Under the pieces are notes generated by a model. The model saw nothing but the letters and a program-made list of their open reading frames with translations. It was not told the DNA's origin and made no database searches. From assembly GCA_963922715.1 (NCBI GenBank), contig CAWUJT010000031.1, forward strand, positions 1 through 20,799: 20,799 nucleotides of DNA, read 5' to 3'. Of the stretch, positions 15,187 through 20,799 are shown piece after piece (the first letter of the stretch is position 1; each line of letters starts with the position of its first letter). A program made the translations under genes and the position numbers. Source of the stretch: CAWUJT01 sp963922715 (lineage in GTDB: Bacteria > Pseudomonadota > Alphaproteobacteria > Rhodobacterales > Rhodobacteraceae).

Positions 15187-16311
15187 TTAGGGTTTCAAAA
15201 ACCATTTCGATGGATTAACTGGAATTCCGGCTTCTCTCACTTCGAGGTAAAGTGTTTCGGGTGATTGCGTATTTGAGCTTATAGGCGTGATACTCATAAA
15301 ATCCTCATTTGCGCTTAAGCCACTTTCGACAAGGGCTAAAGGAGCGTTTTCTTCAACGACGTCACCGATTCTTACATAGACATCGCCGAGACCCGTTAAA
15401 ATAAGCATTTTATCAGGTTTTGGCTCAAGAACAATCACAGTTCCGTAATCTAACAACGGGCCGACATATCGCACACTGCTGGCAAAAGGGCTGGTGACCA
15501 GTGCAGAAGACGATGTCGCCAAAACCCAGCCTGGACGCTTAATGCCTGCCGCATCAGCTTCCTGAAAATCTCTCAGTAATATGCCACTGACAGGAAGATC
15601 AAGGGCACCGAACTCGGCAGTCTTAATTGGCTCTTCTGGGCCGGGAAGCTCAACAAGCCCAGTTGTAAAACCATCAAGAGTTTCGGCGGTGGCAAGCAAA
15701 TCGTCCAGTGCTTGGGCATCAATGACAGAATCCACTGACAAAATGTCTCGGCGCAAAACGGCTTCTGCCAGTTGCGTTCGGGCCATTTGAAGGCGGCGCA
15801 GACTTTCTTGTAGTTCCGCTGTGGCTGTCTGCTGCAGATCGCGCAGCAAGTGAAGTGTCTCAAGATCGAAGCGTAGCGCATCAGCGCGCGTCTGAAAAAC
15901 TGGGATGAGATCAGCGACAATATCACTGGCCCGTGCCGCCCCTAGGGGTCCTGTGGGATGTAGCATCAAAAGGGGTGCGGGATTGTTTTCAATCGTGGAC
16001 AACACCCCTATAAGGCGACTGACCTCCAACCGTCGACTGTTGAAGTCTTGTGCCATGGCCCGTTCGCGAATCGTTGTTTCTAGAATACCGGCGCGAAGAG
16101 CCTTTAATCCTGTCTCATAGGCCAGGATGGCTTCTGTAAGCGCTGCGACACTGTCCTCCATGTTATCAGCGGCATTGAGCAAAGTATGCGCTTTCTGAAG
16201 TTGTACAGAGGCAGCTTGTGTGGTCTCAATGAGCATGTAATCAAAGCGTTCCTGGGCCACGGCGGCCTGAGCAAGCAGTAGCGTGCATATTATGGATTTT
16301 CGAATCACCAT
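15187..16311 (-). CDS. envC: EnvC-like murein hydrolase activator with degenerate LytM domain
   Basis: The 374-residue product has a signal peptide (MVIRKSIICTLLLAQAAVA), long helical and probably coiled-coil segments (about 25-240), and a C-terminal M23/LytM-like domain containing PFASSVRYVG, YGTVIVLEPK and YLEVREAGIPVNPSKWF. The zinc ligands of active M23 peptidases (HxGxD, and the HxH pair) are absent: the equivalent places read RPGW and ILTGL. It is therefore most likely an amidase activator like EnvC, not a peptidase. ATG 16311 overlaps the end of gpmI by seven bases; GTG 16308, overlapping as GTGA, is an alternative. The long 5' extension of the frame inside gpmI is not coding. Its place between gpmI and ctpA is conserved in alphaproteobacteria. 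Confidence 0.9.
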   Translation of the reverse strand: MVIRKSIICTLLLAQAAVAQERFDYMLIETTQAASVQLQKAHTLLNAADNMEDSVAALTEAILAYETGLKALRAGILETTIRERAMAQDFNSRRLEVSRLIGVLSTIENNPAPLLMLHPTGPLGAARASDIVADLIPVFQTRADALRFDLETLHLLRDLQQTATAELQESLRRLQMARTQLAEAVLRRDILSVDSVIDAQALDDLLATAETLDGFTTGLVELPGPEEPIKTAEFGALDLPVSGILLRDFQEADAAGIKRPGWVLATSSSALVTSPFASSVRYVGPLLDYGTVIVLEPKPDKMLILTGLGDVYVRIGDVVEENAPLALVESGLSANEDFMSITPISSNTQSPETLYLEVREAGIPVNPSKWFLKP

Positions 16312-17816
16312 AGGATCAAACTGCGGCCTGTCATCTCTTGCGGTTGCGAAAGTTCCATCAGCTGCAGAACACTGGGCGCAATGTCCGCCAGACGCCCATC
16401 TATCAACTTTGCGCCTTTGGGACCTCCCACAAGAACAACAGGAACGGGGTTGAGGGTGTGTGCCGTATGGGGTGCTTTGGTTTGCGGGTCGATCATCGTT
16501 TCGCAATTTCCATGATCGGCACAGACAATCATCGATCCGCCGACTGCCTCTAAAGCTTCTAAAGCCTGTCCAAGCCCCCAGTCAACGGCTTCACAGGCTT
16601 TGATAGCCGCCTGCATGTTGCCCGTATGTCCCACCATGTCAGGGTTTGCATAATTCACAACGATGAAATCATACCCCGCATGGATCGCTTTGACAAAATG
16701 CTCTGTAACTTCATGGGCATTCATCTCTGGCGCAAGATCATAGGTGGCCACTTTGGGCGATGCTGGCATATGTCTGTCCTCACCCTGCTCTGGCGCTTCT
16801 TTGCCGCCGTTGAGGAAAAAGGTCACATGGGGGTATTTTTCCGTCTCTGCCAGATGAAATTGTCGCAACTCATGCTGGGCAATCCAAGCCGCAAGCGTAT
16901 TTTTCACGCGGCGCTTGGGAAAAGCGGAGGCCATGAATGTGTTGTGCGTGTCCGAGTAGTCCACCATCCCCAACAAGCCGGACAAAGGGACGCGATTGCG
17001 CGCAAACGCTGTGAAATTTGGGTCCCCGATGGCGGACAGAAGCTGCCGTGCCCGATCGGCTCTGAAGTTGACAAAGAAGATCCCGTCCCCTGATTGGACG
17101 CCTGTGTACCCTTCGATAACAAACGGTCGAATAAATTCGTCTGTTTCGTCACGGCTATAGCGGGCTGAAATGGTTTCAAGGACATCGTCACAGGCATCTG
17201 CTTTACCCTCAATCATCGTGCGATAGGCCTTTTCTGTCCTATCCCAGCGGTGATCCCGGTCCATCGCGTAATAGCGCCCCGAGACGGTGACAATCTGTGT
17301 GTTCTGCGGAAGCGCTGTCTGAAACCGTGCAACCTGATCAAAGGCAGAAGTTTGGGCGACATCGCGTCCATCTGTAATCACATGGATATTTACCGATAAC
17401 CCATGATCGCTCAGGGCTTTGACAGCGGCCAAAATGTGACTCGTATGGGCGTGGACGCCACCATCAGAGGTCAAGCCAATCACATGGGCGGTTCCACCTG
17501 CGGATTTTACGTCTGAGATAAATCTAAGAAGCGCATTATTTTGAAAAAATTCACCAGTCTCAATAGCCAAATCGATTTGGCCCAGATCCATCGCGACCAC
17601 ACGACCCGCCCCAATGTTCATATGACCAACTTCAGAATTGCCCATCTGACCTTTTGGCAGGCCGACGTCCGGTCCATGGGTTACAAGTGTTGCATGGGGG
17701 CATTTAGCAAACAGGCGATCCATCGTCGGCGTATGGGCTTGGTGGGGGGCAGAGTCCTCAGAGGTTTGCGACAGGCCCCAACCATCAAGAATACAAAGAA
17801 CAACAGGTTTTCTCAT
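16305..17816 (-). CDS. gpmI: 2,3-bisphosphoglycerate-independent phosphoglycerate mutase
   Basis: GpmI interconverts 3- and 2-phosphoglycerate in glycolysis and gluconeogenesis, using two Mn2+ ions and a phosphoserine. From ATG 17816 it has 503 residues, as usual. LCILDGWG (Asp11) and GNSEVGHMNIGAGR, with the catalytic Ser61, lie at the N-terminus; GVHAHTSH, GRYYAMDRD, HTAHTLNP and DHGNCETM supply the remaining phosphate- and metal-binding residues. The frame opens earlier at 17852, but MRKPVVLCILDGWG is the family N-terminus and AGAGAG-like purine bases (AAAGAGAG) precede it. It is followed by envC with a seven-base overlap and preceded by rlmH with 42 bases between. No defect is seen. Confidence 0.96.
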   Translation of the reverse strand: MRKPVVLCILDGWGLSQTSEDSAPHQAHTPTMDRLFAKCPHATLVTHGPDVGLPKGQMGNSEVGHMNIGAGRVVAMDLGQIDLAIETGEFFQNNALLRFISDVKSAGGTAHVIGLTSDGGVHAHTSHILAAVKALSDHGLSVNIHVITDGRDVAQTSAFDQVARFQTALPQNTQIVTVSGRYYAMDRDHRWDRTEKAYRTMIEGKADACDDVLETISARYSRDETDEFIRPFVIEGYTGVQSGDGIFFVNFRADRARQLLSAIGDPNFTAFARNRVPLSGLLGMVDYSDTHNTFMASAFPKRRVKNTLAAWIAQHELRQFHLAETEKYPHVTFFLNGGKEAPEQGEDRHMPASPKVATYDLAPEMNAHEVTEHFVKAIHAGYDFIVVNYANPDMVGHTGNMQAAIKACEAVDWGLGQALEALEAVGGSMIVCADHGNCETMIDPQTKAPHTAHTLNPVPVVLVGGPKGAKLIDGRLADIAPSVLQLMELSQPQEMTGRSLILW

Positions 17817-17858
17817 GAACTCTCTTTTGACGGGAAGCGCATGCCCTCGCAAGATAGC

Positions 17859-18329
17859 TTATGCACGATGATATGGTAAACTGGCTAAAATTGATGCCGC
17901 GCGGTACAGTTGTTCTGTCAGCATCACGCGGGCAAGCATATGCGGCCAGACCATCGGACCAAAGCTCAGGCGCATCTGTGCTTGATCGATGATCTTTGGC
18001 GCAAGACCATCTGCCCCGCCAATCACAAAGGCCAATTCGCCAACGCCTTGATCCCGAAACACCGATAGTTTCGCGGCAAAATCAGGAGATGACAGCATCT
18101 CCCCCTGTTCATCCAGGCAAATCACCACAGCAGCTTTCGGGCAGGCCGCGGCTAAGAGGTCGGCTTCAGCCGTTTTGCCCCCGCTGCGTTTGTCCTCGAC
18201 CTCACGGATGGTGAGTGGACCCAGGCCTAAGGTGCGTCCAACACGATCAAAGCGGGTTTGATAGTCCTGGATCAACGCGTGCTCTGGCCCGCCGCGCAAG
18301 CGACCAACGGCACAGATTATCAGGCGCAT
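17859..18329 (-). CDS. rlmH: 23S rRNA (pseudouridine1915-N3)-methyltransferase
   Basis: RlmH is a SPOUT-class methyltransferase acting on pseudouridine 1915 in helix 69 of 23S rRNA in assembled ribosomes. The 156-residue length is standard. The trefoil-knot SAM site appears as VICLDEQGEMLSSPDFA, AFVIGGADGLAP and the C-terminal MLARVMLTEQLYRAASILASLPYH. The start ATG (18327-18329) directly abuts the rsfS stop (TAAATG), so translation is probably coupled. It pairs functionally with rsfS, another 50S-directed factor. Confidence 0.96.
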   Translation of the reverse strand: MRLIICAVGRLRGGPEHALIQDYQTRFDRVGRTLGLGPLTIREVEDKRSGGKTAEADLLAAACPKAAVVICLDEQGEMLSSPDFAAKLSVFRDQGVGELAFVIGGADGLAPKIIDQAQMRLSFGPMVWPHMLARVMLTEQLYRAASILASLPYHRA

Positions 18330-18749
18330 TTATTGCAGCTGAGCGGCCTCGGCCGGGCTCATCCACATTTTTTCGAGCTGATAAAACGCACGCACCTCAG
18401 GCCGAAAAATATGTACGATCACATCGCCTGCGTCGATCAAAACCCAATCGCCTGCTGTTTTGCCTTCGACCTTTGCGCGAACGCCAAGCTGCTCTTTCAG
18501 CCTGTCAACAAGCTTTTCAGACATCGCAGAGACTTGTCGGGTCGACCGCCCGGAGGCAACGATGATGTAATCTGCTATGGAAGATTTACCCTGAATGTCG
18601 ATTTGGACCACATCCTCGGCTTTGTCGTCATCAAGCGACGCCAGAATAACAGTAAGAATTTGATCCGTGGACGTGCCAAACGGGGCGGTTCTATCGGCAG
18701 CGGGCATCACCGCTGCGTGTGCCGGGTGAGACAGTTTTCGTCCCTCCAT
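18330..18749 (-). CDS. rsfS: Ribosome silencing factor RsfS
   Basis: RsfS binds ribosomal protein uL14 on the 50S subunit and blocks joining with the 30S in poor nutrient conditions. The family core is clear: LDDDKAEDVVQIDIQGKSSIADYIIVASGRSTRQVSAM, then AGDWVLIDAGDVIVHIFRPEVRAFYQLEKMW. The 139-residue frame from ATG 18749 carries an N-terminus of about 25 residues that is not family-conserved. ATG 18749 has no upstream ribosome site, while GGAGGGA lies inside its first codons; a start at ATG 18707 (MPAADRT) or at CTG 18734 is possible. It is the first gene of the minus-strand operon, directly followed by rlmH. Confidence 0.93.
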   Translation of the reverse strand: MEGRKLSHPAHAAVMPAADRTAPFGTSTDQILTVILASLDDDKAEDVVQIDIQGKSSIADYIIVASGRSTRQVSAMSEKLVDRLKEQLGVRAKVEGKTAGDWVLIDAGDVIVHIFRPEVRAFYQLEKMWMSPAEAAQLQ

Positions 18750-18887
18750 TTAGACGCGCCTGACATAACACCCCGACGCCGAGCATCTTTAATGTAGCAC
18801 TGAAAAATGCTAAAAACAACGGTTGGGTTGCGATAGCGCAAAGCTGGTATTATGGCTTTTTTCGACAATGATACGATGAGGAACCAC
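18750..18887. promoter_or_regulatory. Divergent rsfS/leuC intergenic region
   Basis: These 138 bases must hold promoters for rsfS (-) and leuC (+). A short perfect inverted repeat, TTGCG (18828-18832) and CGCAA (18837-18841), and a weaker pair AGCA/TGCT near 18795-18811 lie in it. No leucine-codon-rich leader peptide is evident. GAGGAACC (18878-18885) is the leuC ribosome site. I cannot assign a regulator. Confidence 0.35.
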
Positions 18888-20291
18888 ATGGCCGGCAAAA
18901 CGCTTTACGACAAAATCTGGGAGGCGCATCTCGCCCATGAAGCCGAAGATGGGACATGCTTGCTCTATATTGACCGCCACCTGGTGCATGAGGTCACCAG
19001 CCCACAGGCGTTTGAAGGGCTGCGGATGGCGGGCCGAACAGTACACGCGCCGGACAAAACGATTGCTGTGCCAGATCATAATGTGCCCACGACACCCGAT
19101 CGCGTGAACGGTATCGTCAATCCCGAAAGCCGGATTCAGGTTGAGGCTTTGGATCGCAATGCGCGGGAGTTTGGCGTGCATTACTATCCTGTCAATGATA
19201 TTCGCCAAGGGATTGTGCATATTGTGGGGCCCGAGCAAGGCTGGACCTTGCCTGGCATGACCGTTGTCTGTGGCGACAGTCACACTGCGACACATGGCGC
19301 TTTTGGCGCGCTGGCCCATGGGATTGGCACCAGCGAGGTCGAGCATGTGCTGGCCACACAGACGCTGATCCAGAAGAAATCAAAGAACATGAAGGTGGAG
19401 ATCACCGGCCAGCTTGGGCCCGGGGTAACGGCGAAAGATATCACCCTTTCTGTGATCGGTCACACCGGCACGGCCGGCGGCACCGGCTATGTGATCGAGT
19501 ATTGTGGAGAGGCAATCCGCGCACTTTCGATGGAGGGGCGGATGACTGTCTGTAATATGGCCATCGAAGGCGGGGCGCGGGCCGGGTTGATTGCACCTGA
19601 TGAGAAAACATTCACCTATGTCATGGGGCGGCCCCATGCACCGAAAGGCGCCCAATGGGAGGCTGCGCTGACTTGGTGGAAAACGCTCTTTTCCGATGAA
19701 GATGCAGCGTGGGATAAGGTCATAACCTTGCGCGCCGAAGACATCGCCCCTGTTGTCACCTGGGGCACAAGCCCAGAAGATGTGTTGCCGATCACGGCAA
19801 CGGTTCCTGCGGCAAGCGATTTTGAGGGCGGCAAAGTGGACGCGGCTGCGCGCTCTTTGGCGTATATGGGGCTTGCGCCCGGAACCCCTTTACAGAACAT
19901 TGAAATCGACACTGTGTTCATTGGCTCCTGCACCAATGGCCGGATTGAGGACTTACGGGCCGCGGCGGCCATCCTGAAGGGCAAAAAGATCAAAGAGGGT
20001 TTGCGTGCTATGGTGGTGCCCGGCTCTGGACTGGTGCGTGCGCAAGCGGAGGAGGAAGGCTTGGCCGAGATCTTTCAACAGGCCGGTTTTGAGTGGCGGC
20101 TTGCGGGCTGTTCGATGTGTTTGGCGATGAACCCGGATCAGCTCAGGCCAGGGGAACGCTGTGCAGCCACCTCAAACCGTAACTTTGAAGGCCGCCAAGG
20201 GCGTGGCGGACGCACCCACCTGATGAGCCCAGCCATGGCGGCGGCAGCGGCGGTGACAGGGCGGCTTACGGATGTGCGGGCGCTGGCGTGA
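18888..20291 (+). CDS. leuC: 3-isopropylmalate dehydratase, large subunit
   Basis: LeuC with LeuD isomerises 2- to 3-isopropylmalate in leucine synthesis. The 467-residue length is normal. The 4Fe-4S ligands are Cys348 (GSCTNGR), Cys408 and Cys411 (AGCSMCLAMN). VCGDSHTATHGAFGALAHGIGTSEVEH (128-154) holds the active-site His/Ser region and CAATSNRNFEGRQGRGGRTHLMSP the substrate-binding arginines. The frame opens at 18852, but ATG 18888 begins the family N-terminus MAGKTLYDKIW and follows AGGA. leuD, the usual partner, is not next to it: the next gene is convergent and the remaining 508 bases hold no small-subunit sequence. Confidence 0.97.
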   Translation: MAGKTLYDKIWEAHLAHEAEDGTCLLYIDRHLVHEVTSPQAFEGLRMAGRTVHAPDKTIAVPDHNVPTTPDRVNGIVNPESRIQVEALDRNAREFGVHYYPVNDIRQGIVHIVGPEQGWTLPGMTVVCGDSHTATHGAFGALAHGIGTSEVEHVLATQTLIQKKSKNMKVEITGQLGPGVTAKDITLSVIGHTGTAGGTGYVIEYCGEAIRALSMEGRMTVCNMAIEGGARAGLIAPDEKTFTYVMGRPHAPKGAQWEAALTWWKTLFSDEDAAWDKVITLRAEDIAPVVTWGTSPEDVLPITATVPAASDFEGGKVDAAARSLAYMGLAPGTPLQNIEIDTVFIGSCTNGRIEDLRAAAAILKGKKIKEGLRAMVVPGSGLVRAQAEEEGLAEIFQQAGFEWRLAGCSMCLAMNPDQLRPGERCAATSNRNFEGRQGRGGRTHLMSPAMAAAAAVTGRLTDVRALA

Positions 20292-20300
20292 CCTAATTGA

Positions 20301-20376
20301 GCGCCCAAGGGCGCACATGATTATGGTTTGTGGGGCTTTCGCCCCCCAAACGATGGGCACACCATTTGGGGCGAAA
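20301..20376. repeat. Overlapping inverted repeats between leuC and the LysR gene, possible terminator
   Basis: GCGCCC (20301-20306) and GGGCGC (20309-20314) form a short palindrome ten bases after leuC. Next, GTTTG/GGGGC (20326-20336) pairs with GCCCC/CAAAC (20341-20351) around a TTTC loop with one mismatch. The segment 20337-20350 can instead pair with TTTGGGGCGAAA (20365-20376) through a two-base bulge, so the two larger hairpins exclude each other. No strong U-run follows either one. Termination of leuC and of the opposing gene is a plausible role. Confidence 0.5.
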
Positions 20377-20379
20377 AGA

Positions 20380-20799
20380 TTACAGCCCCGTTTTGCCAAG
20401 AAGGTCTGTCAGGGCTGGATGCGTGAATCGCCCCGATAGTGTGACGGCGAAAAACGGTTCTGAAAGACCAAGGTCAAAGTTTGCGGTTGCCAAAGTGCCA
20501 GCGCGCAACTCATCGGCAAGGACAACCGACGGGGCAATGGCAAGCCCAACGCCTTCGCGTGCCAACAGCCGCACCATCGCCATGTCATCCACATTCGCCG
20601 CCACAAGGGGTTTGACGCCGAGCCCAGCCACAAGATTGTTGAAACCGCTCGAAATCGTGTTTTCTGTTGGCAGGATCACAGGTTCATTCTGTAACAGGTC
20701 TTTCAAGGTTTTATAGGCGATCCGATCTTTGTGCCCATGTATAAGCACCGGTTGCTCTGCCACCTTTTGGGCCGAAAACGTGGAGCCTTCCTCAAGGTC
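20380..20799 (-). CDS. LysR-type transcriptional regulator (NhaR-like), C-terminal part
   Basis: The C-terminal ~139 residues of a regulator run off the right edge; the DNA-binding helix-turn-helix half is outside. Visible sequence is an effector-binding domain, with LLQNEPVILPTENTISSGFNNLVAGLGVKP and VDDMAMVRLLAREGVGLAIAPSVVLADELRAG. The DDMAMxRLLAR and VVLADEL wording recalls NhaR-type LysR proteins, which control Na+/H+ antiport or surface genes in some species, but the target here is unknown. The GTG at 20763 is internal. It is convergent with leuC and may not be connected to leucine synthesis. Confidence 0.78.
   Translation of the reverse strand, partial: DLEEGSTFSAQKVAEQPVLIHGHKDRIAYKTLKDLLQNEPVILPTENTISSGFNNLVAGLGVKPLVAANVDDMAMVRLLAREGVGLAIAPSVVLADELRAGTLATANFDLGLSEPFFAVTLSGRFTHPALTDLLGKTGL

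Noticed and set aside
16312..16506. A 65-codon 5' extension of the envC frame overlapping gpmI.
   Set aside because: The extension is out of frame with conserved gpmI sequence (HTAHTLNP, DHGNCETM) and the signal peptide begins at 16311.
1..20799. Possible mobile element, prophage, CRISPR array, toxin-antitoxin or defence island.
   Set aside because: No transposase, integrase, phage or repeat-spacer structure was seen on either strand; nearly all coding sequence is accounted for by housekeeping families.

Overview
The window looks like core chromosome of a Rhodobacteraceae (Roseobacter-type) alphaproteobacterium. The evidence is the orthologue set (NDUFA9-like protein, UppP, an alphaproteobacterial-type GltB/GltD, QueG), the order rsfS-rlmH-gpmI-envC-ctpA-rppH that is typical of alphaproteobacteria, the moderate-to-high GC, and a small secreted protein of a kind I associate with this family. 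I saw no insertion sequence, phage gene, CRISPR array, tRNA or rRNA. The coding is dense and most genes are housekeeping.

Layout from left to right. The 3' end of an NDUFA9-like gene (+) converges on uppP (-), and their stop codons overlap. A divergent region follows, then the ammonia-assimilation operon gltD - GFA-family gene - gltB (+), with a four-base overlap between the GFA gene and gltB. After a GC-rich inverted-repeat spacer come mtgA, a glutathione S-transferase gene, queG and an SDR/epimerase-like gene (+), the last three joined by four-base overlaps. Next is a cell-envelope trio: a YkuD L,D-transpeptidase lipoprotein (+), a CAP/SCP-domain lipoprotein (-) whose stop overlaps the first gene's stop, and a second, Tat-exported YkuD enzyme (+). 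A 62-residue secreted protein with a structured leader follows, ended by a strong terminator.

On the minus strand, reading right to left, the operon rsfS-rlmH-gpmI-envC-ctpA-rppH covers 18749 to 13346. It ends at the same bidirectional terminator as the small gene. leuC (+) is divergent from rsfS. The C-terminal part of a LysR-type (NhaR-like) regulator (-) converges on leuC and runs off the right edge; leuD is not present.

Functionally, the window is rich in cell-wall genes: UppP (lipid carrier recycling), MtgA (glycan polymerisation), two L,D-transpeptidases (crosslinking or protein attachment), an EnvC-like amidase activator and CtpA (periplasmic proteolysis). I found no convincing undescribed multi-gene system. 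The points most worth a second look are the GFA gene inside the glutamate synthase operon, the missing canonical start codon of queG, the structured leader of the small secreted protein, and the YkuD-CAP-YkuD arrangement.
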